Positions 1-7,672 of a stretch of 17,917 nt of DNA are shown here, piece after piece. The notes under the pieces were generated by a model. That model had not been told where the DNA came from, did not search any database, and was given only the letters and a program-made list of their open reading frames with translations. The first letter of the stretch is position 1. The number at the start of each line of letters is the position of its first letter. Source of the DNA: Pseudomonadota bacterium (lineage in GTDB: Bacteria > Pseudomonadota > Gammaproteobacteria > Arenicellales > UBA868); assembly GCA_018661145.1 (NCBI GenBank), contig JABJIU010000135.1, positions 1 to 17,917 of the forward strand. Direction: 5' to 3'. The translations under genes and the position numbers were made by a program.

Positions 1-937
1 ATCCTGTCTCCTGCATCAGTCGCCGGTCCATATCACGAATCAAGGCGCCCCCACCCCCAATCACCATTCCACGATCTCCGATATCCGCGGCAAGCTCTGG
101 CGGGGTATTTTCCAGGGTCTCACGGATCACCTGAACGATCTGGCGAAGTGAATCACTAATGGCTTCGTAGACTTCATCACTACCGATCGTGAGACTATGG
201 GACATACCCTGGGCAAGATCCCGCCCTTTGACCTCCATTTCACGATGATCTGACTCATCCCAAGCAGTACCGATCGCCTTTTTTACCCGCTCGGCTGTCG
301 CCTCGCCGATAAGCAGACCATGACGGCGGCGGACGTAATTGATAATTGCCTCGTCGAAGGTATCTCCAGCCACACGGATCGACGTCGCATAGACGATTCC
401 GCCCAGGGAAAGCACTGCGACTTCCGTTGTGCCACCACCGATATCGACCACCAGCGATCCAGTGGGCTCCGCCACCGGCAATGAGGCACCGATAGCCATC
501 GCCATCGGCTCTTCGATCAGGAAGACTTCGCGGGCGCCGGCAGTAATCGCTGATTCACGTATCGCACGACGCTCCACTTGGTTCGAGCCGCCGGGAACAC
601 AGATAACAATTCTGGGCGACGAAAAGAAGCGGTTCTGCTGGACCTTGCGGATGAAATACTTCAGCATAACTTCGGCGACCGTGAAATCCGCAATCACACC
701 TTCTTTCAGCGGCCGGATAGCCTGGATATTGCCCGGCGTCCGGCCCAGCATCATCTTGGCTTCCTGTCCGACCGCAAGAACGGTTTTCTCAGGCGCCAGG
801 GAGCCGGTACGAATGGCGACCACCGAAGGTTCGTTGAGAATCACGCCCCGATCAGGTACGTAGACCAGTGTGTTAGCCGTCCCCAGATCGACCGCCAGGT
901 CATTGGAGAAAAATCCGAAAAGACGTTTGAGTACCAT
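1..937 (-). CDS. mreB: Rod-shape-determining protein MreB (actin-like), 3' end outside window
   Basis: MreB is the bacterial actin homologue that polymerises under the inner membrane and directs the cell-wall elongation machinery. The reverse-strand translation opens MVLKRLFGFFSNDLAVDLG, with the N-terminal phosphate-1 motif DLGTANT. It continues with ICVPGGSNQVERRAIRDSA, the phosphate-2 motif DIGGGTTEVAVLSLGG and the adenosine-site stretch MVIGGGGALIRDMD. About 312 residues are visible of the usual ~345, so roughly 35 C-terminal residues lie beyond the left edge. I chose the ATG at 937 because the protein then begins like other MreBs. An in-frame ATG at 952 would add MPRRL; neither has a convincing Shine-Dalgarno. 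It is divergent from gatC. mreC/mreD would be expected just beyond the edge (inference). Family identity is very secure. Confidence 0.97.
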   Translation of the reverse strand, partial: MVLKRLFGFFSNDLAVDLGTANTLVYVPDRGVILNEPSVVAIRTGSLAPEKTVLAVGQEAKMMLGRTPGNIQAIRPLKEGVIADFTVAEVMLKYFIRKVQQNRFFSSPRIVICVPGGSNQVERRAIRESAITAGAREVFLIEEPMAMAIGASLPVAEPTGSLVVDIGGGTTEVAVLSLGGIVYATSIRVAGDTFDEAIINYVRRRHGLLIGEATAERVKKAIGTAWDESDHREMEVKGRDLAQGMSHSLTIGSDEVYEAISDSLRQIVQVIRETLENTPPELAADIGDRGMVIGGGGALIRDMDRRLMQETG

Positions 938-1018
938 GAGTCGCCGCGGCATGAAAAAATGGCTGGTGCGAAGCCGGTAATCTATCACAGGGCATCACGA
1001 TACCCCTAACGGCTAGGA

Positions 1019-1024
1019 TATAAT
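1019..1024 (+). promoter_or_regulatory. Candidate -10 box (TATAAT) for gatCAB
   Basis: A perfect TATAAT lies 31 bases upstream of the chosen GTG start of gatC, in the divergent gap between mreB and gatC. It would start transcription near 1031, giving a leader of about 25 bases. No good TTGACA-like -35 is visible at 16-18 bases spacing, so promoter strength is uncertain. Confidence 0.5.
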
Positions 1025-1055
1025 TACGTGCCTTCTTTTGCGCTCCAGTAATCCA

Positions 1056-1343
1056 GTGTCAATTTCTCAGAAAGACGTCCTTCGTGTCGCCCACCTCGCC
1101 CGAATCAGAGTTGCTCCGGACGAACTGGGGCGATATCAGGAAGGCCTCTCGGGCATCCTTTCTCTGGTCACCCAGATGCATGACTGCGATACCGACGGAA
1201 TCGAACCGATGGCGCATCCGCAGGACATCCAGCTAAGACTGCGTGAGGACAAGGTCACGGAAACCGACCAGCGCGCCGCAATGCAGGAAAGCGCGCCCCG
1301 CGTTGATGAAGGGCTGTACCTCGTTCCCCGGGTTATTGAATAA
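1056..1343 (+). CDS. gatC: Asp/Glu-tRNA(Asn/Gln) amidotransferase subunit C
   Basis: GatC is the small subunit that wraps around the GatA-GatB interface and stabilises the amidotransferase, which converts misacylated Glu-tRNA(Gln) and/or Asp-tRNA(Asn) to the correct amide. The protein shows the family N-terminus VSISQKDVLRVAHLARIRV, a central helix with LSGILSLVTQM, the IEPMAHP segment and the C-terminal APRVDEGLYLVPRVIE. With the GTG start at 1056 it is 95 residues, the usual length. A TTG at 1038 would add six residues and leave a leader of only a few bases after the TATAAT at 1019. No clear ribosome-binding site is seen for either. It is the first gene of gatC-gatA-gatB, with 54 bases to gatA. 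Confidence 0.95.
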   Translation: MSISQKDVLRVAHLARIRVAPDELGRYQEGLSGILSLVTQMHDCDTDGIEPMAHPQDIQLRLREDKVTETDQRAAMQESAPRVDEGLYLVPRVIE

Positions 1344-1397
1344 CTCCATCTCCGGGTTTGCAGTGACGCGCAAAAATCGCAACTGAAGGGCTTTCCC

Positions 1398-2852
1398 ATG
1401 TTCCATGAGTACAGCCTAACCGCACTTCGCGACATGCTGCGCCGGCGCGAGATCAGCAGCACCGAGCTGACCCGTCATTGTCTGGACCGGATCAATGAAC
1501 ACCGCGATCTCAATGCATTTATAACCATAGACGAGTCCGGCGCCATGGCCACGGCCACCGCGGCAGACAAACGCCTAGGTCAGGGTGAGCAAGGCCTCCT
1601 CACCGGGATTCCCATTGCGCATAAGGACATCTTCTGCACCAAAGGGATGCTCACGACCTGCGGCTCAAAGATGCTGGAAACCTTTGTTTCGCCCTATGAC
1701 GCGACAGTCGTGGACCGTCTGGCCCGGGAAGGCGCTGTACTCGTCGGCAAAACCAACATGGATGAGTTTGCGATGGGCTCGTCCAATGAGACCTCTTTTT
1801 TCGGCGTGGTGAAAAACCCCTGGGACCCTAAGCGTGTCCCCGGCGGCAGTTCCGGCGGCTCCGCAGCAGCGGTGGCGGCCGGGCTGGTTCCAGGTGCAAC
1901 AGGGACAGACACCGGTGGATCTATCCGCCAGCCCGCCGCTTTCTGCGGATTGACAGGGCTTAAGCCAAGTTACGGACGGGTCTCACGCTACGGCATGATT
2001 GCCTTCGCCTCTTCCCTTGATCAGGGTGGTCCGATTACCCGAAACGCCGAGGACGCAGCCTTGATGCTGAGGTGCATGGCGGGATTTGATCCGCGCGATT
2101 CCACATCTATCGATGAGCCGGCTCCCGAACTGGCATCGATGCTTAGCATCGATCTGAAAGGACTGCGGATCGGCCTGCCGAAAGAATTTTTTGATGACTC
2201 GGTGCAGGGTGATGTTCTTGAAAAGGTCCGTGAGGCTGTCGCCGTCTTTGAGCGTCTTGGCGCCACACTGGTGGATGTCTCGTTACCCAACAGCGCCGCG
2301 GGGATTCCCTGCTATTACGTTATTGCACCCGCCGAAGCATCGTCAAACCTCTCGCGCTTCGACGGCGTGCGATTCGGTCATCGTTCTCAAGATGCAGCTG
2401 AACTCCTGGATCTCTATGAGAACTCCCGGGCAGAAGGCTTTGGCGAGGAAGTCAAGCGCAGAATTCTGATCGGCACGTACGCGCTGTCTGCCGGGTACTA
2501 TGACGCATACTATCTCAAGGCGCAGAAAATTCGGCGGGTCATTGCACAAGATTTTGCAGCGGCATTTGAACAGTGTGACATTATCGTTGGACCGACCAGC
2601 CCGACCACGGCATTTCCAATCGGCGAGAAGACCCAAGATCCTGTGGCGATGTATCTCAATGACATCTTCACAAATACCGTCAACCTGGCAGGCCTGCCCG
2701 GGTTGTCGATTCCTTGTGGTTTTGATACCAACGGACTGCCGGTCGGGATGCAGTTGATTGGCCGGTTCATGGATGAGGCAGCCCTTCTGGGCTTCGCACA
2801 CCAATTCCAGTTGGAAACCGCCTGGCACCAGAGCGTGCCGACGGGGTTCTGA
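1398..2852 (+). CDS. gatA: Asp/Glu-tRNA(Asn/Gln) amidotransferase subunit A (amidase)
   Basis: GatA is the glutaminase subunit that releases ammonia from glutamine for transfer to the tRNA-bound Asp or Glu. It belongs to the amidase-signature family. The Ser-cisSer-Lys triad is visible: K76 in IPIAHKDIF, S151 in PGGSSGGSAAAVAAG and S175 in GTDTGGSIRQPAAFCG. These align with the S. aureus residues at a constant offset of three. The length of 484 residues is normal. The ATG at 1398 is preceded by a GAAGG-like ribosome-binding site. The TGA stop is followed after two bases by the gatB ATG, suggesting translational coupling. The presence of GatCAB implies that at least one of Gln-tRNA and Asn-tRNA is made by the indirect route in this organism (inference). 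Confidence 0.98.
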   Translation: MFHEYSLTALRDMLRRREISSTELTRHCLDRINEHRDLNAFITIDESGAMATATAADKRLGQGEQGLLTGIPIAHKDIFCTKGMLTTCGSKMLETFVSPYDATVVDRLAREGAVLVGKTNMDEFAMGSSNETSFFGVVKNPWDPKRVPGGSSGGSAAAVAAGLVPGATGTDTGGSIRQPAAFCGLTGLKPSYGRVSRYGMIAFASSLDQGGPITRNAEDAALMLRCMAGFDPRDSTSIDEPAPELASMLSIDLKGLRIGLPKEFFDDSVQGDVLEKVREAVAVFERLGATLVDVSLPNSAAGIPCYYVIAPAEASSNLSRFDGVRFGHRSQDAAELLDLYENSRAEGFGEEVKRRILIGTYALSAGYYDAYYLKAQKIRRVIAQDFAAAFEQCDIIVGPTSPTTAFPIGEKTQDPVAMYLNDIFTNTVNLAGLPGLSIPCGFDTNGLPVGMQLIGRFMDEAALLGFAHQFQLETAWHQSVPTGF

Positions 2853-2854
2853 GC

Positions 2855-4294
2855 ATGGAGTTCGAATGCGTCATCGGCCTTGAAGTCCACGTACAGTTGA
2901 TGACCCAAAGCAAGATCTTTTCAGGATCTTCCACCGCCTACGGCGCTTCGGCCAATACCCAGGCCTGTGCAGTCGATATCGGCCTGCCAGGGGTACTCCC
3001 CGTGATGAACTGCGAGGCGGTCCTCATGGCTGCTACTTTCGGTCTTGCAGTGGGCGCGACGGTCAACCCCGTGTCTGTCTTTGCGCGGAAAAACTACTTC
3101 TACCCGGATCTGCCCAAGGGCTACCAGATTAGTCAGTATGAGATTCCCGTTGTCAGCGGAGGCAGCCTTGAGATTGCAACAGAGGAAGGTAATAAAGTCA
3201 TTCGAATCACCCGAGCCCATCTTGAGGAGGATGCCGGGAAGTCACTTCATGAGGATTTTCACGGCATGACCGGAATTGACCTGAACCGCGCGGGCACGCC
3301 GCTGCTCGAAATCGTCTCCGAGCCAGACCTACGTTCTCCCGGCGAAGCCGTTGCCTATCTCAAGAAACTCCATGCGCTCGTCAGGACCTTAAAGATCTGT
3401 GACGGCAACATGCAGGAAGGATCCTTCCGCTGTGATGCCAATATATCAATCCGGCCCCGGGGTGAAACCGCGCTCGGGACCCGAGCCGAACTCAAGAACA
3501 TCAACTCCTTTCGCTTCGTGGAACGGGCCCTGCATTATGAAATTGACCGGCAAATTTCCGTTATCGAATCAGGCGGTACGATTGCACAGGAAACCCGCCT
3601 TTACGATCCGGATGCGGATCTCACCCGGTCGATGCGCGGCAAGGAAGAGGCACATGATTACCGATATTTTCCTGACCCGGATTTGCCGCCGCTAGCAATC
3701 AGCCGGGCCGACCTCGAGCAACTGCGGGCACAGTTGCCGGAACTGCCCGACGCAAGACAGGCCAGATTTATTTCAGAATATCAACTGAGCGAAGATGATG
3801 CGGCCCAACTGACATCAGAAACCGAGATTGCCGACTATTTCGAATCCGCGCTGGAACAAGCAGGGGGTGAATCGCGCCTGGCCGCAAACTGGATCAACGG
3901 CGAACTGATGTCCTGGCTCAACAAAAGCGATCTTCTGATTACCGAGAGTCCGGTGACGCCTGCCATGCTGGGTCAGTTGATTCAGCGAATCCGCGATAAC
4001 ACCGTCTCCGGAACGACTGCCAAGGAGGTCTTTGCTGCCCTTTGGGACGGTGAAGGCGGCGGTAATGTCGATACGGTGATTGAAAAGAAAGGATTGACCC
4101 AGATCACCGATACCGAAGCGATCGCCGGGGTCGTGAGCAAGGTGATTCAGGCTTTTCCTAAACAGGCTGAGCAAGTGCGCTCCGGCGAAGAAAAAGTCAT
4201 CGGCTTTATGGTCGGTCAGGTCATGAAGGCGACCTCGGGCAAGGCTAATCCACAAGCCGTTAACGAGGAACTGAAAAAACAACTTCTGGGCTAA
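2855..4294 (+). CDS. gatB: Asp/Glu-tRNA(Asn/Gln) amidotransferase subunit B
   Basis: GatB is the kinase/transamidase subunit. It activates the tRNA-bound carboxylate with ATP, receives ammonia from GatA and binds the tRNA. The N-terminal cradle domain begins ECVIGLEVHVQL, continues with FARKNYFYPDLPKGYQISQY and contains the family signature LLEIVSEPDLRSPGEA. The helical and YqeY-like tail domains run from about residue 300 to the end and include NWINGELMSWLN and VIGFMVGQVMKATSGKANP. At 479 residues it has the standard length. The start lies two bases after the gatA stop, so it is the third gene of one operon. No intrinsic terminator is evident in the ~120 bases that follow. Confidence 0.98.
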   Translation: MEFECVIGLEVHVQLMTQSKIFSGSSTAYGASANTQACAVDIGLPGVLPVMNCEAVLMAATFGLAVGATVNPVSVFARKNYFYPDLPKGYQISQYEIPVVSGGSLEIATEEGNKVIRITRAHLEEDAGKSLHEDFHGMTGIDLNRAGTPLLEIVSEPDLRSPGEAVAYLKKLHALVRTLKICDGNMQEGSFRCDANISIRPRGETALGTRAELKNINSFRFVERALHYEIDRQISVIESGGTIAQETRLYDPDADLTRSMRGKEEAHDYRYFPDPDLPPLAISRADLEQLRAQLPELPDARQARFISEYQLSEDDAAQLTSETEIADYFESALEQAGGESRLAANWINGELMSWLNKSDLLITESPVTPAMLGQLIQRIRDNTVSGTTAKEVFAALWDGEGGGNVDTVIEKKGLTQITDTEAIAGVVSKVIQAFPKQAEQVRSGEEKVIGFMVGQVMKATSGKANPQAVNEELKKQLLG

Positions 4295-4417
4295 TCAACC
4301 AATGATGCCATGCAACGCCCACTATGATGAAAATGCTATCAGGCTCCCAACCGCACCATGGGCGCAAGACCTAAGATCGAGTAAAGTAGCTGCGTGACGG
4401 ATTTGTTCGCCAACGCC

Positions 4418-5422
4418 ATGAAGATCACGAAGCCCCTTACCGGAATCCTAGTGACAGTGCTGACTGTAGCCGCGTTGGTCGCCTGCAGTGGAGGCAGTAG
4501 TGGCGGCGTTTATAACCAGACTTTTAACGTGAGCGGCCAATGGGCGGGCACCATCAGTGACGGGGCGGGTGTCGCAAGGGCCGCCAGCATGACCCTTTCT
4601 GATAGCGGCGGCGTCAGCGGCACCGTCAGCGTGACAGGGCACACGTGTATTTCTGGGGGCAACCTAACCGGGACGGCGGTTCAGGCACCCGCCAATACCA
4701 CCGGAGATAATCCCTTGACCGCTGATCAGGAAAACAGCAACGAAGGTACCGTCAGTCTCACCATCACTTCGGGGCAGGCAACGGGCGGGGTCAGTGCGGT
4801 GACCATCTCCGATGGCGGCGCCGGCTATACCTCCGTGCCGGTGGTGAGTTTCAGCGAACCACCTAGCGGCGGCACGCGTGCAAAGGGTAATGCGCTTATC
4901 GGAGGGCCCGGTCGTGTTTCCTCAATTACAGTATCTAATGCTGGAGCCGGATATACCAGTGTTATTGTTGTCACAATTGGCGCACCCTCAATAAGCGGCG
5001 GCGTCCAGGCTACCGCCACGGCAACAGTAGAAGGTGGCGAAATCAAAGGCTTCGTGATTACAAACCCGGGAAGCGGGTACAACATCGTGCCCAGTGTAAC
5101 CATCACAGACGAGGGAGGTGGTACCGGCGGGGTTGGAACTGCGGTGCTCTCTGAAACGGACTCCGGGCAGGTAACAGGAGTAGTCATCACCAACCCGGGT
5201 TCAGGATACGTGTTGGCACCGAGTGTCTTTTTCTCAGGTGGTGGTGGATCGGGCGCGATCGCGGCAGCTGAGATCGATACAGCGACAGTCTCCGACAGCG
5301 TGACGTTCACCCTCGCAGGTTCTTCTTCTTCATTGAATGGCACCTACAGCGGTGTCTGGAAAAGCAATACCGACACATGCTCTGTTGAAACGAGCGGCAC
5401 TGTCACGCTCTCCCGACTGTAA
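4418..5422 (+). CDS. Putative lipoprotein with four GxGY glycine-rich repeats
   Basis: Function unknown. From the ATG at 4418 the protein has 334 residues; an in-frame GTG at 4394 would add eight. It starts with a lysine, a hydrophobic stretch (about 8-20) and the lipobox LVAC, putting the lipidated cysteine at residue 23, so it is probably anchored in an envelope membrane. Residues 35-90 (NVSGQWAGTISDG, then SVTGHTC) and 292-334 (SLNGTYSGVW, then DTCSVETSGTVTLSRL) look like the two halves of a small beta-rich domain seen in short proteobacterial lipoproteins. C77 and C321 could form a disulfide. Between the halves, residues 125-287 hold four repeats whose GxGY motifs begin at 134, 176, 218 and 261. 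The gene follows gatB by ~120 bases and ends 21 bases from the convergent tsaB; no partner gene is evident. Lipoprotein call fairly sure; fold and role inferred. Confidence 0.8.
   Translation: MKITKPLTGILVTVLTVAALVACSGGSSGGVYNQTFNVSGQWAGTISDGAGVARAASMTLSDSGGVSGTVSVTGHTCISGGNLTGTAVQAPANTTGDNPLTADQENSNEGTVSLTITSGQATGGVSAVTISDGGAGYTSVPVVSFSEPPSGGTRAKGNALIGGPGRVSSITVSNAGAGYTSVIVVTIGAPSISGGVQATATATVEGGEIKGFVITNPGSGYNIVPSVTITDEGGGTGGVGTAVLSETDSGQVTGVVITNPGSGYVLAPSVFFSGGGGSGAIAAAEIDTATVSDSVTFTLAGSSSSLNGTYSGVWKSNTDTCSVETSGTVTLSRL
4790..5278 (+). repeat. Four in-frame ~126-base repeats encoding GxGY units
   Basis: Four consecutive coding units share the pattern V-x-x-[VI]-x-[IV]-[ST]-x-x-G-[AS]-G-Y followed by PxVxxS-like and glycine-rich segments. 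The GAGY/GSGY motifs begin at residues 134, 176, 218 and 261 of the lipoprotein, spacings of 42, 42 and 43 residues. The last two units are most alike, sharing VITNPGSGY. DNA identity between units is only partial, so the duplication is old or the units diverged under selection. Confidence 0.8.
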
Positions 5423-5443
5423 TTACCGCCGCCTCGGATCATC

Positions 5444-6127
5444 CTAGCCCGTCACATCGTTGCGAATATAAGCCGGTGCGGCTTCGTGCCATTCACCCGA
5501 GGCGCCCTGGTCTAGTAAGCGTCTGGCGATGTGAGCTCCCGATGATGCGTGGGGAAACTCCCCTGAGCGCCAGACAATCTCGTCATTTTTCTGGAAAATC
5601 GTCGAATAGCGATCCCAGCCGCTGCCAGTACCGATGCACCCGGTGGCAAATGTGCTCACGGCATCTGGATCGCTGACCCGAGGTGGCTCGTGCCAGCGCC
5701 AACCCCCTAGTGCTGCTTCGTCACGCTCCAGGCAGCCCCAGTACACCTGTTCCATTCGGGCATCAATGGCTGCCAGAATCCGATCTTTTGGCCTGACTTC
5801 CGCGACCATCGCCTCCGCCAGCGTCATTAGAGAAGAGACCGCAAACAGGGGTTTCTTGAGGGCCAGCGCGAGTCCCTGGGCAACCCCAGCGCCAATGCGA
5901 ATCCCCGTGAAGGATCCCGGCCCGGCATCGTAAACAATTGCATCTAGATCATCACGCAAGACACCGGCTTGATTCAGCACCTCTTCAATCATGCCCAGCA
6001 ACAGCCGGGAGTGCCCCTGTGGGTCCAGCGCACTGCGTTGATGGGCCTCAGCTTCCACAAGGCACGCGGCGGAACAGGATTCGGTGGCCGTATCCACGGC
6101 CAGAATTCGTAGCGGTTTAGCGCGCAT
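5444..6127 (-). CDS. tsaB: tRNA threonylcarbamoyladenosine biosynthesis protein TsaB
   Basis: TsaB (YeaZ) is the non-catalytic partner of TsaD in the TsaB-TsaD-TsaE complex that places the t6A modification at position 37 of ANN-decoding tRNAs. The protein has the ASKHA-fold start RILAVDTATESCSAACLV, the signature AGPGSFTGIRIGAGVAQGLA, SSLMTLAEA, and AIDARMEQVYWG, all typical of the family. The C-terminus AAPAYIRNDVTG is also typical. I chose the ATG at 6127 (227 residues, usual ~230). It lies 11 bases after the rfbD stop, and an upstream start at 6157 would overlap rfbD by 19 bases. It is the last gene of the rfbC-rfbD-tsaB run and ends 21 bases from the convergent lipoprotein gene, with no visible terminator between them. 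Confidence 0.95.
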   Translation of the reverse strand: MRAKPLRILAVDTATESCSAACLVEAEAHQRSALDPQGHSRLLLGMIEEVLNQAGVLRDDLDAIVYDAGPGSFTGIRIGAGVAQGLALALKKPLFAVSSLMTLAEAMVAEVRPKDRILAAIDARMEQVYWGCLERDEAALGGWRWHEPPRVSDPDAVSTFATGCIGTGSGWDRYSTIFQKNDEIVWRSGEFPHASSGAHIARRLLDQGASGEWHEAAPAYIRNDVTG

Positions 6128-6138
6128 CCGGCCTGTCG

Positions 6139-6996
6139 TCAGAGGCGGGCAACACACCGAGACAAGGCGTCTTGCCAGTCGGGCATTTTCACCTGAAGTA
6201 TCTGATGCAAGCGATCACAATCTAGGACGGAATACGCCGGACGAGGCGCCGGTGTTGGATAGGACTCGGTTAGGATGGCACTGAGATCAACCTTCTCGAT
6301 TCCGGCAACCTCAAAGATCCTCTGTGCAAAGCCATACCAACTGGTGACCCCGGAGTTGGTGGCATGGAAAATTCCGTAAACATCCTCGCGGCCTTTCTCC
6401 AGCGCATCCACCGCAGCCACACTGGCCATGCCAAGGTCCCAAGCGAAGGTCGGCGATCCTATCTGATCATCCACTACACGCAGTGGCTTACCTTCTGAAG
6501 CAACCCGCAGCATTGTCTTGAGAAAATTGCGCCCGATATGGGAGTACAGCCATGCCGTGCGAAAGATGATGTGGCGATCGGTTTCTCCAGCTACTGCCTG
6601 CTCGCCTTCAAGTTTGGTTCTTCCGTACACACTGGCCGGCGCGGCCGGCGCATGCTCTGTATACGGCGCCGACGCACTCCCGCCAAAGACATAGTCGGTG
6701 GAATAATGGATCAGGGGAATATCGCGGATCCGGCAGGACTTCGCCATAGCGGCCGGTGCGTCTGCGTTGATCAACTGCGCGAGCGCAGGCTCGGATTCGG
6801 CTTTATCCACGGCAGTGTAGGCAGCGGCATTAATCACCAGCGCCGGCGCATGCTCAGTTATCAAATCCGGCACGCTCTCAGGCTGCGAGAGATTTACCTC
6901 TGGCTGGTCTAGAAATGTGACCTCGTGATGGCTCGGCAGCAGTTCGGCGAGCGCAGAACCCAACTGACCGACCCGACCAAACACCAGAATACGCAT
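6139..6996 (-). CDS. rfbD: dTDP-4-dehydrorhamnose reductase (RmlD)
   Basis: RmlD performs the last step of dTDP-L-rhamnose synthesis, the NAD(P)H-dependent reduction of dTDP-6-deoxy-L-lyxo-4-hexulose. It is a short-chain dehydrogenase of the extended type. Visible are the nucleotide-binding start MRILVFGRVGQLGSAL, NAAAYTAVDKAE, the active-site serine/threonine in IHYSTDYVFGG (residues 97-105), the catalytic Y124xxxK128 in VYGRTKLEGE, and RTAWLYSHIGRNFLKTML. The 285 residues fit the family. The start is three bases after the rfbC stop, so the two are almost certainly co-transcribed. The glucose-1-phosphate thymidylyltransferase (rmlA) and dehydratase (rmlB) that supply its pathway are not in this window. 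Confidence 0.96.
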   Translation of the reverse strand: MRILVFGRVGQLGSALAELLPSHHEVTFLDQPEVNLSQPESVPDLITEHAPALVINAAAYTAVDKAESEPALAQLINADAPAAMAKSCRIRDIPLIHYSTDYVFGGSASAPYTEHAPAAPASVYGRTKLEGEQAVAGETDRHIIFRTAWLYSHIGRNFLKTMLRVASEGKPLRVVDDQIGSPTFAWDLGMASVAAVDALEKGREDVYGIFHATNSGVTSWYGFAQRIFEVAGIEKVDLSAILTESYPTPAPRPAYSVLDCDRLHQILQVKMPDWQDALSRCVARL

Positions 6997-6999
6997 CGC

Positions 7000-7587
7000 C
7001 TATTCTCCGAGAAACAGTTCAGGTAATTCGGCTAGCGCAGGTGCGACCAGATCTTTATCAGACAGGATCGGATCCTTTATCGGCCACTCAATTCCGATGT
7101 TTGGATCGTTCCAAAGCACCCCCGCGTCATCGGCAGGAACATAAAGAGAAGTGCACTTGTAGGTCATCTCCGAGATATCGCTCAGCACACAGAACCCGTG
7201 TGCAAAACCCGGGGGGACATACAACTGTTTGCGGTTTTCGGCCGAGAGAGTCAACCCAAACCACTCGCCAAAATGGGGCGAACTCTGCCGGATATCCACT
7301 GCTACATCGAAGATCTCCCCAACGAGCGCCCGGACCAGTTTGCCCTGCCAGGTCGGATACTGATAGTGAAGGCCGCGTAGCACCCCGCGGGTGGAACGAG
7401 AGTGGTTGTCCTGGACAAAACTTGTTGGAAGTCCCGCATCAGCGAAATCCCGGGCGTTGAAACTTTCCATGAAAAAGCCGCGCTCGTCATCAAATACGCG
7501 TGGCTCCACAATAACAACACCGGGCAAGGAGGTCTGGGTGACAGTAATCAAGTGGTCAGGCCGAAAGGTGCTCGCAATGGAAACCAT
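7000..7587 (-). CDS. rfbC: dTDP-4-dehydrorhamnose 3,5-epimerase (RmlC)
   Basis: RmlC epimerises C3 and C5 of dTDP-6-deoxy-D-xylo-4-hexulose, the step just before RmlD in dTDP-L-rhamnose synthesis. The cupin-fold sequence has LPGVVIVEPRVFDDERGFFMES, QDNHSRSTRGVLRGLHYQ with the catalytic base H74, DVAVDIRQSSP with the supporting Asp, and the YVPPGFAHGF strand. It is 195 residues; most relatives are ~180, and the excess is an N-terminal tail of about 14 residues before VTQTSLPG. The ATG at 7587 has only a weak ribosome-binding site; a TTG a few codons inside is an alternative start. It lies 85 bases after dnaJ on the same strand. No sure promoter or terminator is seen in that gap, so read-through from dnaJ is possible. 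Confidence 0.95.
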   Translation of the reverse strand: MVSIASTFRPDHLITVTQTSLPGVVIVEPRVFDDERGFFMESFNARDFADAGLPTSFVQDNHSRSTRGVLRGLHYQYPTWQGKLVRALVGEIFDVAVDIRQSSPHFGEWFGLTLSAENRKQLYVPPGFAHGFCVLSDISEMTYKCTSLYVPADDAGVLWNDPNIGIEWPIKDPILSDKDLVAPALAELPELFLGE

Positions 7588-7672
7588 AAGGATAACTGAA
7601 TTGCATCCCTACAGGACACAGAACCTACCATTAGGGGTGGTTCCGGCTTGCTTTCCAGCCGTGACGGACTGA

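Noticed and set aside
429..1009. Plus-strand open frames across the start of mreB
   Set aside because: The minus strand here encodes a clear MreB with its nucleotide-binding motifs; the plus frames are shadows.
2343..2828. 161-codon open frame antisense to gatA
   Set aside because: It lies entirely inside gatA, whose product is certain, and the translation resembles no family; it is a shadow frame.
4825..5343. 172-codon open frame antisense to the lipoprotein gene
   Set aside because: Its proline/valine-rich translation is the complement of the Gly/Thr-rich GxGY repeats. The plus-strand frame has a lipoprotein signal and regular repeats, so it is the real one.
7621..7643. Hairpin GAACC...GGTTC between dnaJ and rfbC as a terminator
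   Set aside because: The stem has a bulge and there is no T-tract on the minus strand; too weak to call.
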